DNA of 36,998 nt, taken from contig CACXFB010000025.1 of assembly GCA_902766825.1 (NCBI GenBank), positions 1 through 36,998 on the forward strand. Reading direction: 5' to 3'. The position numbers and the translations under genes were made by a program. Positions 15,614 through 24,317 of this stretch are shown here, one piece after another. Under the pieces are notes generated by a model, which worked only from the letters and a program-made list of their open reading frames with translations, did not search any database and was not told the origin of the DNA. This DNA is from an uncultured Lachnospiraceae bacterium (GTDB taxonomy: Bacteria > Bacillota > Clostridia > Lachnospirales > Lachnospiraceae). How positions within the stretch are numbered: the first letter of the stretch is position 1; each line of letters starts with the position of its first letter.

Positions 15614-16960
15614 TTACAAACACATTGTCATATAAATCGGGATATACATCACATTTTCTTTGTAATCCAAGTCCTTAGTATAAATTATATATTGCTCGTT
15701 TATCTTTAACTGATACTTCTCCTTGAAATAATCAAATGATTTGTGTATCTTATATCCTGATGATTTTACCTCAATAGGTACAAGTCTTTTTCCTTTAACC
15801 ATAAGAAAATCTACTTCATATAATTTTTCGGATTCATTTCCATCCGCCCTATAACTAAACTCATGAAAATACAATTCATATCCATTTGCTTTAAGTGTTT
15901 GAGCTACCATGTTTTCAAAAATCATTCCCTGATTAATACCCAGATCATCTATAATCAGAGATTTGTATATCTTATCGGTCGTTTCTTTATTATTCTGCAA
16001 AATATACGTGACAAGCAAACCTGTATCTCCCATAAACATCTTAAACTTGCTTCTATCTGCATAAAGTTCAAGTGCAACCTCGGGCTTGGTTACATTGACA
16101 CAATTATTTACAATCATAGATTGATCCAAAAATTCTATAGCATCAGCATAATTTCGAGTTCTTGCATCTTTTTCTACTGTTGCAAGCCTGAATACAGAAT
16201 TATGATTTGATAATTGAATCGGCAAAGATTTGAAAACGCCTCTCGCCTTATCATTTTCATCTGAGTCATGTTTCTCCAAATCTGCCAAATACAGTTTAAT
16301 TATATTTCTTTTTACTCTGTCTATATATTTAAACTCTTTTCCGTTAACAAATGCTTCCACCGACTGTGGCATTCCACCGACAGTCATGTAGGTTCTGAAT
16401 TTCTGCATTATTTTTCTGTGTATCGCATCTCCTAGCGGTCTTTTTTTGCCAAAAGACTCTCTTATTGCATCAATATATAAATCATCACCTGTAGCCCACA
16501 AAAATTCCTCAAAATCCATTGGATACATTTTTATGCTTTCTTCTTCAGAAGGAATCAATATATCCTTTACATTTTTATTGATTGATATAAGTGAACCTGT
16601 CTCCAAATAATCAAAACGTCCATCTGCAACAAGCTGTTTAATAGACTGCCTTGCCTTTGGAAAAAGCTGAACCTCATCAAATATTATGAGGCTTTCCCTT
16701 TTCTTTAATGACTTTCCTGTTAAAATAAATAAATTTCTAAAGAATGTATCAATATTATCTATGTTATCAAAATTGGATTTAATATCATTATTTGCAGTAG
16801 AAAAATCGATTAATAAGAAATTTTTATACTCATTTTTTGCAAATTCTTTAGCAACAGTACTTTTTCCTATTCGCCTCGCCCCTTCTATTAACATTGCCGA
16901 GGTACCTTCTGATTCTTCTTTCCATTTTAGCAACTCATCATATATTTTTCGCTTATACAT
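15614..16960 (-). CDS. AAA ATPase with DUF4143 C-terminal domain (complete)
   Basis: This 448-residue protein is a full-length member of the AAA_14/DUF4143 family. Walker A GARRIGKST lies near residues 27-35, Walker B LIIFDEVQL near 91-99, and a sensor-like YLETGSLISI follows. The DUF4143 part carries EVDFLMVKGKRLVPIEVKSS (about 378-397), strands resembling a PD-(D/E)XK core. These proteins are common in gut anaerobes, often in many copies, and their cellular role is not established. GAGGTGA precedes the ATG. A promoter-like pair lies directly upstream (16977-17005), and a 4-copy direct repeat array is just beyond it. A strong terminator follows, so it is a one-gene unit. The repeat array suggests dedicated regulation. 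Confidence 0.88.
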   Translation of the reverse strand: MYKRKIYDELLKWKEESEGTSAMLIEGARRIGKSTVAKEFAKNEYKNFLLIDFSTANNDIKSNFDNIDNIDTFFRNLFILTGKSLKKRESLIIFDEVQLFPKARQSIKQLVADGRFDYLETGSLISINKNVKDILIPSEEESIKMYPMDFEEFLWATGDDLYIDAIRESFGKKRPLGDAIHRKIMQKFRTYMTVGGMPQSVEAFVNGKEFKYIDRVKRNIIKLYLADLEKHDSDENDKARGVFKSLPIQLSNHNSVFRLATVEKDARTRNYADAIEFLDQSMIVNNCVNVTKPEVALELYADRSKFKMFMGDTGLLVTYILQNNKETTDKIYKSLIIDDLGINQGMIFENMVAQTLKANGYELYFHEFSYRADGNESEKLYEVDFLMVKGKRLVPIEVKSSGYKIHKSFDYFKEKYQLKINEQYIIYTKDLDYKENVMYIPIYMTMCL

Positions 16961-16976
16961 TTTATCACCTCAATTT

Positions 16977-17005
16977 TTTATAGCACGAATCCCTTTTAAA
17001 ATCAA
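16977..17005 (-). promoter_or_regulatory. Likely promoter of the DUF4143 ATPase gene
   Basis: TTGATT (plus 17000-17005) and TATAAA (plus 16977-16982) are spaced by exactly 17 bases on the minus strand. The predicted transcript start falls close to the GAGGTGA ribosome binding site, so the leader would be very short. The repeat array begins 20 bases upstream of the -35. Confidence 0.5.
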
Positions 17006-17024
17006 GGTTTTTCAAACATCATTT

Positions 17025-17134
17025 CACGAAATTACAATTTTCAAATCGCTGTTTTTGCACGAAATTACGTTTTTTAAAACAGTATTTTTACACGAAATTA
17101 CGATTTTTGAATTACTGTTTTTGCACGAAATTAC
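17025..17134 (-). repeat. Four direct repeats with an exact 33-bp period
   Basis: CACGAAATTAC on the plus strand (GTAATTTCGTG on the coding strand) occurs at 17025-17035, 17058-17068, 17091-17101 and 17124-17134, each 33 bases apart. The bases between are similar but not identical: a T-rich stretch, with CTGTTTTTG before the second and fourth copies and AGTATTTTTA before the third. The array lies between the flavin reductase stop and the ATPase promoter. A 33-bp period is close to three helical turns, so all sites would face the same side of the DNA. It looks like an iteron-style protein-binding array. Confidence 0.85.
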
Positions 17135-17151
17135 AGTTTGTTAAATTTTCC

Positions 17152-17625
17152 CTACTGTATTATCTCAACCACTTCACCTATATACATATCATGTGGTGCG
17201 TCACTTGAGTAATAAGTGTCAGCAATCTCCTTTGGCATCTTAGATGAGTCAAGCTGCTGCTTGTAGAGCTTCTTGCACACAAGGGTCATCACTGCTTCTT
17301 TGTATGTGATGCTTTCTCCTGCCGGGCATGCACTTAGTCCTTCGTAGTTCATCTTGTCGATGTCTCTTCCTGATTTAGATCCAAATACACCAAGCACCTT
17401 CTTGTAATCTTCAGGGAAGAAGCTTAAAGTAAAGTACTCGCCGTTATCCATGAACTCGTGTGTGTATCTTGAAGTTCTCACATATACTGTTGCAACAGGC
17501 TTGCCCCAGAGTGTTCCAAGTCCGCCCCAGCTTACTGTCATTGAGTTGAATTTGTCCATGTTACCTGCGTTAAGGAGTGCCCACTCCTTATCAAATTTTG
17601 AAAAAATATCTGTCTTTAATTCCAT
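17152..17625 (-). CDS. Flavin reductase family protein (FMN-binding split barrel)
   Basis: The 157-residue protein has the compact split-barrel pattern of flavin reductase-like proteins: NSMTVSWGGLGTLWGKPVATVYV (residues about 27-49) forms the FMN-binding core, followed by SRYTHEFMDNGEYFTLSFF. The family binds FMN and passes electrons from NAD(P)H or a partner; the substrate is unknown here. I choose the second ATG (17625): the GGAGG lies 6 bases from it but only 3 from the first. It follows thiN at a gap of about 70 bases with no clear terminator, so it may be the last gene of the housekeeping run. No signal peptide is seen. Confidence 0.8.
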   Translation of the reverse strand: MELKTDIFSKFDKEWALLNAGNMDKFNSMTVSWGGLGTLWGKPVATVYVRTSRYTHEFMDNGEYFTLSFFPEDYKKVLGVFGSKSGRDIDKMNYEGLSACPAGESITYKEAVMTLVCKKLYKQQLDSSKMPKEIADTYYSSDAPHDMYIGEVVEIIQ

Positions 17626-17696
17626 CATATACCTCCATTATTGCATTTCATTTTTTTACTAAGCAGTTATTACTGGTATCAGTGTTATAACTACAT

Positions 17697-18365
17697 TTAC
17701 TGCATTTTCTTGAGTCTGTCTGATTCCACAATTAGAAGCAGGCCTTCTTTTACTTCTATGCGGGCCGTCTCGTCTGCAATCTCATTGCTTACTCCGAGGC
17801 TTGTGTCATCATAGAAAGTCTCATCTTCTACATTATATGCAAAGCCGGTCAGTGTTACGCCTTTTGCTTCTCCTGAGTAAGGGATTACGGATACGTATTT
17901 TCCATACTGATCTTTTTTTGATATTGTTAATGACTTATCTATCATTGTTATCCTGTTGTTGGCATCAACTATCGACATTGTGGCATCCCATCTGAGTGCG
18001 TATTTCATTACTGCGATATTGCCAAGTACATGGTCGAGTCTGTCACCTGTTGCTCCTAATACTTCAATGTGTGATACACCGTATTTTACGGCTCTCTCCA
18101 CTGCTATCTGCGTGTCCGTGTAGTCTTTTTGCGCCTTGAATCTAAGAACGCTCTCAACCGACTTAGGGTCTGTCTCGTATCTGTGTATAAGCGCAGGATC
18201 CACCGAGTCAAAATCCCCGACGATAAGGTCCGGATTAAGCCCTAAAGCCTCTGTTGTCTCAAGTCCCTTATCTGCCACGACAAGGTAGTCATAATCATAG
18301 TTATTGATATATTCTCTTGCAAATGAGATATCTATGTTACCGCCTGAAATAATCAATGCATTCAT
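17697..18365 (-). CDS. thiN: Thiamine pyrophosphokinase
   Basis: This enzyme transfers pyrophosphate from ATP to thiamine to make the cofactor thiamine diphosphate in the cytoplasm. The 222-residue length is normal. The N-terminal catalytic part shows ADKGLE (residues about 32-37), DLIVGDFDSVD (46-56), QKDYTDTQIAVE (79-90) and the GATGDRLDHVLGN block (101-113), all characteristic. The C-terminal beta domain (from about residue 140) binds thiamine. AGGAAAGG lies before the ATG. It follows rpe by 48 bases, in the usual Firmicute order rsgA-rpe-thiN, and is probably co-transcribed. Confidence 0.93.
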   Translation of the reverse strand: MNALIISGGNIDISFAREYINNYDYDYLVVADKGLETTEALGLNPDLIVGDFDSVDPALIHRYETDPKSVESVLRFKAQKDYTDTQIAVERAVKYGVSHIEVLGATGDRLDHVLGNIAVMKYALRWDATMSIVDANNRITMIDKSLTISKKDQYGKYVSVIPYSGEAKGVTLTGFAYNVEDETFYDDTSLGVSNEIADETARIEVKEGLLLIVESDRLKKMQ

Positions 18366-18413
18366 GTGATAAAACCTTTCCTGTCATATTTTCATCATGA
18401 TAAATAACCGGCT

Positions 18414-19064
18414 CTACTTCATTAAGCTTAAGAATTCCATAGTGTTAGCAACGCAGTCACCGTTAAATACTGCTGAACCGGCTACTATTACGTTAGCACC
18501 TGCCGCTAAAACGTTGGCAACATTATCTTTATTAATTCCGCCATCAACTTCGATGTCTATGTTCCTGCCTGATTTCATGACCATCTCTTTTGCAGCTTTA
18601 ATCTTGGCTGTCATTGCAGGGATGTATTTCTGGCCTCCGAATCCCGGGTTAACTGTCATTATAAGAATCATATCAGTCTCATCAAGGACATATTCTATTG
18701 CACTAAGAGGTGTTGCAGGGTTAAGGGCAACTCCGCTCTTTAATCCGAGATCTCTTATTGCGGTAAGTGTTCGCGAAAGGTGCTTGCAGCTTTCAGCGTG
18801 AACGGTAATGATATCGGCACCTGCATTTTTAAAATCCTCAAGATATCTTATCGGCTCATCAATCATAAGGTGAACATCAAACACCTTGTCTGTTACGTCT
18901 CTTACAGATTTGATAACAGGCATTCCAAATGAGATGCTCGGCACGAAGCTTCCGTCCATTACGTCGATATGGATGTACTGTGCTCCTGCATCACTTACTT
19001 TTTTGATGTCTTCTCCAAGCTTTGCAAAATCAGCTGATAAAATTGATGGTGATAAATAATTCAT
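18414..19064 (-). CDS. rpe: Ribulose-phosphate 3-epimerase
   Basis: Rpe interconverts ribulose 5-phosphate and xylulose 5-phosphate in the pentose phosphate pathway. The product begins [20 protein letters not shown] and shows [16 protein letters not shown] (metal-binding His and Asp), DVHLMIDEP, the [11 protein letters not shown] phosphate loop and IEVDGGIN, all family hallmarks of the TIM barrel. An ATG six codons upstream is open, but AAAGGAAC is at good spacing only for the ATG at 19064, giving 216 residues, the usual length. It sits 38 bases after rsgA and 48 bases before thiN on the same strand. Confidence 0.94.
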   Translation of the reverse strand: MNYLSPSILSADFAKLGEDIKKVSDAGAQYIHIDVMDGSFVPSISFGMPVIKSVRDVTDKVFDVHLMIDEPIRYLEDFKNAGADIITVHAESCKHLSRTLTAIRDLGLKSGVALNPATPLSAIEYVLDETDMILIMTVNPGFGGQKYIPAMTAKIKAAKEMVMKSGRNIDIEVDGGINKDNVANVLAAGANVIVAGSAVFNGDCVANTMEFLSLMK

Positions 19065-19102
19065 TTTCCATGTTCCTTTCATGAGTACATATATTTTTAT
19101 AT

Positions 19103-20041
19103 TTAGTATTTTCTTTGCTGTGAGCTTTCTTCATAGAACAGCTTATAATTATCATATCTTTCCTGACATATTATTCCCTCGCTAAGTGCCTGCTTAACCG
19201 CACAGTCCGGTTCGTTGATGTGAACACATCCTGCGAACCTGCATCTGTCGTTATAGGGCTCAAATTCCCTGAAATAATACTTTATATCGTCCTTATCAAT
19301 GGTTTTTACATCAAGTGAGCTAAATCCCGGCGTATCAAACAAAAAGCCGTCCTCGTCCATTATAAAGATTTCAGAGTGCCTTGTGGTATGCTTTCCTCTC
19401 TCAATCTTTGTACTGATATTGCCGGTAGTCATATTGGCTTGTGGGATAAGCGTATTGGTAAGAGATGATTTACCTACGCCTGACGGTCCGGCAAGAACTG
19501 TCGTCTTACCTTTTAACAATTCCTTCAGCTTGTCTATTCCTTCACCGTTAATGGTGCTTGTAAACATTACTTTGTAGCCGCTCTTTGTATAAATTCTTTC
19601 TAACTGCTCGACATAATCCTCATCAGCAATGTCGGTTTTGTTAAAGCATATGATAGTGTCTATTCCCTGCTTCTCCATCGAAATCAGAAATCTGTCCAGC
19701 AAATTTAAATTAGGCGTTGGTTTTGCTGCTGCAAAAATAACCAACGCCTGATCTATATTGGCTACAGCAGGACGAATAAGAGAATTCTTTCTTTCGAGTA
19801 TACTCTCGATATTACCTATTCTCTTTTCACTGTCTAATACTTTAATCTCAACATTATCACCTACTAAAGGTTTGAGCTTATCTTTTCTGAAAGCACCTTT
19901 AGCCTTACATTCAAAAACTCCCTTTACGGGAGTATCTGAATGCAGGGCAGACACCCCCGCATCGGGAGTGTCTGCCTTAGTGTTTATGTCAATATATACG
20001 TAATAAAAACCTGCTATACCTTTAATTATCTTTCCTGTCAT
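19103..20041 (-). CDS. rsgA: Ribosome small-subunit-dependent GTPase RsgA, with an in-frame insertion
   Basis: RsgA is a circularly permuted GTPase that checks late 30S subunit maturation. The OB-fold N-terminus is followed by permuted motifs: G4 CFNKTD, then G1 GPSGVGKSS, then G3 DTPG. The C-terminal zinc motif reads [14 protein letters not shown]. The 312-residue length slightly exceeds the norm because residues about 20-40 ([19 protein letters not shown]) are extra, lying in the loop between YYVYID and GVFECKAKG. That stretch is encoded by a palindromic element (19928-19976). The reading frame is kept, so the protein is probably functional. It lies 15 bases after prkC, the conserved neighbour in Firmicutes. 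The ribosome binding site (GGA) is weak. Confidence 0.93.
   Translation of the reverse strand: MTGKIIKGIAGFYYVYIDINTKADTPDAGVSALHSDTPVKGVFECKAKGAFRKDKLKPLVGDNVEIKVLDSEKRIGNIESILERKNSLIRPAVANIDQALVIFAAAKPTPNLNLLDRFLISMEKQGIDTIICFNKTDIADEDYVEQLERIYTKSGYKVMFTSTINGEGIDKLKELLKGKTTVLAGPSGVGKSSLTNTLIPQANMTTGNISTKIERGKHTTRHSEIFIMDEDGFLFDTPGFSSLDVKTIDKDDIKYYFREFEPYNDRCRFAGCVHINEPDCAVKQALSEGIICQERYDNYKLFYEESSQQRKY
19928..19976. repeat. Palindromic element inside the rsgA coding sequence
   Basis: GGCAGACAC (19946-19954) and GTGTCTGCC (19968-19976) form a perfect 9-bp stem, extended by CCC/GGG inside after one mismatch. A third arm, GGGAGTATCTG (19928-19938), repeats GGGAGTGTCTG (19964-19974) with one change, so it can also pair with the middle arm. 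The element is more GC-rich than its surroundings and encodes the extra residues in RsgA. Confidence 0.7.
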
Positions 20042-20056
20042 TTAAGTATCCAATCA

Positions 20057-22513
20057 TTAATTCTTGTTGATATCAACCTTACATGCATCAGCTGCAAAAT
20101 CACAGTATGAACCATTAAATGAATATGAGAAATCAAGCATTGACTTATCTGTCAATTCAGTATCGCTCTCAAATGAGAATGAATATGACAATCCACTTGC
20201 TTCAAACTGATCATATGATGATGATACGCTTCCGTTATATACAACAGTTGTTCCGTTAAATATTACTTTTATCTTAATATCACCGTATGTTACGGAATCA
20301 TCATCACCTTCTTCTAACAATTCCGGATTTGTAAACGGATTCAATGCATAATTGTATACTGAAACATTTACGGTATATGAATACTTCTCCGGCTCCTTAG
20401 TAGGCTCCTGTGTTGCCTCATATGGTCCAAGTGACAAGAAGAATGTTACTTTTGTACCCTTTTCCACCTCAGATCCGGCCTTAACTTTCTGTCTGAATGC
20501 ATGATCTTTCTCAACGGTATCACTGTAGTCATAATATATTGTTCCTACTGCAAGTCCTGCATCCTCAAGGGCCTTGGTTGCCTCACTTTCAGTCTTTCCT
20601 GAAAGATCAGGAACAATTACCTTAGCTTCCGGCTCTTCTTCCTTCTTACCTGTTGAAATAGTTATATCAATCTTAGTACTTCCTGATACTTTAGCACCAG
20701 CTGTCTTAGACTGATAGCATACCTTACCTGCTTCGTAATCATCATTTTCGCTCTCAGATACACTTCCAAGTTCCATTCCTGCAGCTTTAATTGCCTCTTC
20801 AGCTTCTTCCCTTGTCTTACCTAAAAGACTTGGTACTTCAAATGTCTTTGTACTTTCACCTGTACTTACATATAGAGTAATCTTTTCAAGATCTACAATC
20901 TTAACTTCTGTGCCTGCTTCAGGATCAGTCTTAACGACACGTCCTACCTCAACATCTTCATCATTGATGTATTCTATCTCAAATTCACCTGTAAATCCGT
21001 CATCCTGTAACTGTGATTTTGCTTCCTGAGCTGACATTCCTGTTACATCTGACATCTTAATATTACCACTTCCGTCACTTACCTTGGCATAGATAATATT
21101 ACCATCTACATCCTGATCTACAATAATTCCTTCCGGCTTTGCAGATACAACCTGCTCTATTCTTAATGTGTAACCATTCTTTTCAGCAATCTCCTGAGCT
21201 TCCTCACGTGTCTTACCGATAAGGTTAGGAGCATCAGAATCCTCTGTTGGTTCTTCAGTAGGTTCTTCAGTCTGCTGAGTGCTTATGGAAGTCTCCTGCT
21301 GCTTCTTTGGATCTACTACTTTCTTAGAATCATTTGAACCTATAAATCCTGCAAGTTTTAATATTATAAGAATAACAACTACTGCAAGAAAAACTGCACT
21401 TCCAATTGCCACTAAAAGAATTAATTTTTCTTTCTTAGATGGTTCCTCGTCATCATCATCTTCTTCATCTTCATCGTAGTCATCACCATCATAATCATCG
21501 TACTCGTCATCATCATACGAATCATCATACGATTCATCATATGAATCATCAATGTCCTGATTATCTGAATCTGAATCATCAGATACATCTTTTATGGCAG
21601 ATGCTTTTCTGATTGTCTCAAGCTCATCTTTTGATAATACAACCGTTGGCTGCTTTTCCTTAAGAATATCAGGAATAACAACAAAATCCACATCCGGCTC
21701 ACTTATTGAACGCTTAAGGTCTGCAATAAGCTCTGATACTGTAAGGTATCTTCTCTCCGGCTTCTTCTGCATACATTTTTGCACAATCTTATCTACACTT
21801 ACAGGTACGCTAGGATCTAACTCTCTAAGTGACTTAGCTTCATTCTGTATATGTAAGAGTGCTACAGATACCGCATTGTCTCCTTCAAAAGGAACATGAC
21901 CTGAAATCATCTCATACATTGTAACACCGAGTGAATAGATATCACTCTTCTCATCACAATATCCGCCTCTTGCCTGTTCCGGTGAGAAATAATGTACGGA
22001 ACCCATGGCATTGGATGTTATTGTATTAGATGATGTAGCCTTTGCGATACCAAAGTCTGTTACCTTTACTTTACCTTCACGTGAGATAATTATATTCTGA
22101 GGCTTGATGTCTCTGTGAATAATGTGGTTGGCATGGGCAACTTCCATACCCTGTGCAATCTGAATACCGATTCCGATTGCTTCTCTTATCTCAAGCTTAC
22201 CTTTTCTTTCGATAAATCTCTTTAAGGTAATTCCTTCTATAAGTTCCATTATGATGTAGTGCATTCCTTCATCTTCACCGACATCATAAATATTTACTAT
22301 GTTAGGATGTGAAAGACCTGCTGCAGACTGAGCTTCACCTCTGAACTTCTGCACAAATGTCTTATCGTTATTGTATTCAGTTTTTAAAATCTTAATTGCA
22401 ACAAATCTGTTAAGCTTATGGTCTCTTGCCTTGTAGACATCCGCCATACCGCCGGAGCCCACTTTATCAATTATTTCATACCTATCGCTTAAATACATAC
22501 CAGGTTTAATCAT
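20057..22513 (-). CDS. prkC: Membrane Ser/Thr protein kinase with PASTA domains
   Basis: PrkC/Stk1-type kinases sense muropeptides or lipid II outside the cell and phosphorylate cytoplasmic proteins. Residues 1-270 are the kinase: VGSGGMADVY glycine loop, VAIKIL lysine, HRDIKPQN catalytic loop (about 132-140), TDFGIA and the SPEQARGG activation segment. A highly acidic Asp/Tyr/Ser linker follows (about 308-358), then a single membrane helix (about 362-388) and four PASTA repeats (about 423-695; each has a P/S-x-L-x-G-K-T or DVTGMS block). A further beta-rich domain fills about 711-818, absent from minimal PrkC. GGAGAG precedes the ATG. The phosphatase gene prpC lies 14 bases upstream and rsgA 15 bases downstream. 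The acidic linker and C-terminal domain are the unusual parts. Confidence 0.95.
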   Translation of the reverse strand: MIKPGMYLSDRYEIIDKVGSGGMADVYKARDHKLNRFVAIKILKTEYNNDKTFVQKFRGEAQSAAGLSHPNIVNIYDVGEDEGMHYIIMELIEGITLKRFIERKGKLEIREAIGIGIQIAQGMEVAHANHIIHRDIKPQNIIISREGKVKVTDFGIAKATSSNTITSNAMGSVHYFSPEQARGGYCDEKSDIYSLGVTMYEMISGHVPFEGDNAVSVALLHIQNEAKSLRELDPSVPVSVDKIVQKCMQKKPERRYLTVSELIADLKRSISEPDVDFVVIPDILKEKQPTVVLSKDELETIRKASAIKDVSDDSDSDNQDIDDSYDESYDDSYDDDEYDDYDGDDYDEDEEDDDDEEPSKKEKLILLVAIGSAVFLAVVVILIILKLAGFIGSNDSKKVVDPKKQQETSISTQQTEEPTEEPTEDSDAPNLIGKTREEAQEIAEKNGYTLRIEQVVSAKPEGIIVDQDVDGNIIYAKVSDGSGNIKMSDVTGMSAQEAKSQLQDDGFTGEFEIEYINDEDVEVGRVVKTDPEAGTEVKIVDLEKITLYVSTGESTKTFEVPSLLGKTREEAEEAIKAAGMELGSVSESENDDYEAGKVCYQSKTAGAKVSGSTKIDITISTGKKEEEPEAKVIVPDLSGKTESEATKALEDAGLAVGTIYYDYSDTVEKDHAFRQKVKAGSEVEKGTKVTFFLSLGPYEATQEPTKEPEKYSYTVNVSVYNYALNPFTNPELLEEGDDDSVTYGDIKIKVIFNGTTVVYNGSVSSSYDQFEASGLSYSFSFESDTELTDKSMLDFSYSFNGSYCDFAADACKVDINKN

Positions 22514-22527
22514 TTTCTTCTCTCCTT

Positions 22528-23259
22528 CTATGGTTCAACAAGAATTATGCTAATATTATCTTTTCCACCATAATCATTGGCTTTCTGAACTAATGTGCAC
22601 CCTGCAATTGTGAGATTATCTCTATTCTCTAAAACAGTATCTGCAATCTCATCATCATCCATCATGTTAGACAGTCCGTCGGAACACATCAAAACGATGT
22701 CATCTTCAAGGTTAACCTCAAAGAAGTCCGCACTAACTTCACCAGCAGCACCAAGGGCTCTAGTAATTATATTCTTATTAGGATGAAATCTTGCATTTTT
22801 TCTTTCGACTTCGCCATTCTTAACCATCTCTTCTACTAGAGAATGATCTTCTGTTACCTGTCTTATCTTACCTGTTGATTTATTGATGACATACAGTCTT
22901 GAATCTCCTACATTGGCAACATACATGGCATCGTTAATTATGGTCATGCCTACAAATGTTGTTCCCATTCCTTTAAGTGATTCATCCTGATCTGCCTCTT
23001 CAATAATCTGCCGGTTGGCTTCGCTTATTGCCGCCTCTAACAGACTTACCGGTGTCTTAAGTTCTGTATCTTTCTTAATAAACTCCGTTACTGTGGTCAC
23101 ACAGCTCTTAGACGCTCTGTCTCCCGCATTGTGACCTCCCATTCCGTCTGCAACAATAAACAGGTTTGGCAAAGATCCAATTGATTCCTGTCTGCAATAG
23201 ACAAAATCCTGATTCAATTTTCTTTTAATTCCTACATCTGTGATTGAATATGACTTCAT
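22528..23259 (-). CDS. prpC: PP2C-family Ser/Thr protein phosphatase
   Basis: This metal-dependent phosphatase removes phosphates placed by PrkC. The 243-residue length is standard for the bacterial stand-alone form. Motifs in order are VADGMGGHNAGDRAS (metal-binding Asp and Gly, residues about 37-51), MGTTFVG, NVGDSRLYV, MCSDGLSNMMDDDEI and GGKDNISIILVE, with all metal-binding Asp residues in place. It begins MKSYSITDVG, the usual start. It lies between rlmN (12 bases) and prkC (14 bases), the conserved Firmicute kinase-phosphatase pair, and is surely co-transcribed with them. Confidence 0.95.
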   Translation of the reverse strand: MKSYSITDVGIKRKLNQDFVYCRQESIGSLPNLFIVADGMGGHNAGDRASKSCVTTVTEFIKKDTELKTPVSLLEAAISEANRQIIEEADQDESLKGMGTTFVGMTIINDAMYVANVGDSRLYVINKSTGKIRQVTEDHSLVEEMVKNGEVERKNARFHPNKNIITRALGAAGEVSADFFEVNLEDDIVLMCSDGLSNMMDDDEIADTVLENRDNLTIAGCTLVQKANDYGGKDNISIILVEP

Positions 23260-23271
23260 ATTGCACCCCGA

Positions 23272-24315
23272 TTAAGCATCATGCTCCTGCATGTAGCTCT
23301 TTCTCAATTGTCCGCATGCAGCGTTAATATCTGCACCCATTTCCCTTCTAATAGTAACATTAATTGAATTTTTTTCAAGCATATTTTTAAAGTTAAGCAC
23401 ATAAGTCCTCTCGGAACGCTTAAAATTACGCTCTTTTACAGGGTTGATGGGTATCAGATTCACATGACAATTCATTCCTTTTAAAAGCTCACAAAGCTTA
23501 ATCGCACATTCTTTTGTGTCGTTGTTGTCTTTGATAAGACTGTACTCAAATGATATTCTTCTTCCTGTCACGTCAAAATAATATCTGCATGCATCAAGTA
23601 TCTCATTTATTGAATACTTGTTTGCGATGGGCATTATCTGTCTTCTCATCTCGTCTGTCGGAGAATGAAGTGAAACCGCCAGTGTTATCGACAATTTCTC
23701 GTCAGCTAAACGCCTCATCATCGGAACTATTCCGCAGGTTGATACCGTTATGTTTCTCTGACTGATGTTAAGTCCGTTTTCATCTGTCAGTATTTTTATA
23801 AATTTTATAAGCACATCGTAATTGTCAAGCGGTTCGCCGCTTCCCATTACAACGACATTACTTATTCTTTCGCCGCAATCCTTTTGTATTTTATATATCT
23901 GTCCGACCATTTCTGCCGGCTCAAGACCTCGTACAAGTCCGTCAAGCGTTGAGGCACAGAACTTACATCCCATTCTGCATCCTACCTGGGAAGAAATACA
24001 CACGCTGTTACCGTGATTGTATCTCATAAGTACACTTTCTATTATATTGCCGTCGTGTAACTTCATAAGATATTTACACGTTCCGTCAAGCTTCGATTCA
24101 TATTTTTCAAGAATCTTGATGCTGTTAACATAGTATTTTTTCTCAAGTTCACCCTTTAGCTTTGCGGATATATTGCTCATCTCATCATATGAATCCACAT
24201 TTTTCTTATGAATCCATTCATAAACCTGTGCGGCTCTGAATTTCTTTTCACCAAGCTGTAATATCAGCTCTTGCAGCTCATTTTTATCAAATGAAGCCAA
24301 ATCCTTATATTCCAA
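23272..24315 (-). CDS. rlmN: 23S rRNA/tRNA adenine-C2 methyltransferase (radical SAM)
   Basis: RlmN methylates C2 of A2503 in 23S rRNA and A37 of some tRNAs by radical SAM chemistry. The cluster-binding CRMGCKFCAS (CxxxCxxC) is present, with VMGSGEPLDNYD and SLHSPTDEMRRQIMP following, and a late Cys (ACGQL) that forms the methyl-cysteine pair. An upstream ATG at 24366 is open but lies inside rsmB. I prefer the TTG at 24315, 2 bases after the rsmB stop and preceded by GAGG at 7 bases, giving a 347-residue protein starting MEYKDLASFDK. It is followed by prpC after 12 bases. Confidence 0.93.
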   Translation of the reverse strand: MEYKDLASFDKNELQELILQLGEKKFRAAQVYEWIHKKNVDSYDEMSNISAKLKGELEKKYYVNSIKILEKYESKLDGTCKYLMKLHDGNIIESVLMRYNHGNSVCISSQVGCRMGCKFCASTLDGLVRGLEPAEMVGQIYKIQKDCGERISNVVVMGSGEPLDNYDVLIKFIKILTDENGLNISQRNITVSTCGIVPMMRRLADEKLSITLAVSLHSPTDEMRRQIMPIANKYSINEILDACRYYFDVTGRRISFEYSLIKDNNDTKECAIKLCELLKGMNCHVNLIPINPVKERNFKRSERTYVLNFKNMLEKNSINVTIRREMGADINAACGQLRKSYMQEHDA

Positions 24316-24317
24316 TG

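Noticed and set aside
17025..17134. Possible CRISPR array
   Set aside because: The conserved core is only 11 bp, the intervening sequence is similar between copies rather than unique, the period is 33 bp, and no cas gene is near.
16686..17144. Plus-strand frame ending in repeated FLHEIT units
   Set aside because: The repetition follows from the 33-bp DNA array; the rest lies antisense to the DUF4143 ATPase, and no ribosome binding site is present.
21279..21479. Plus-strand frame ending in a poly-serine run
   Set aside because: It is the antisense shadow of the Asp-rich linker of the PrkC kinase.
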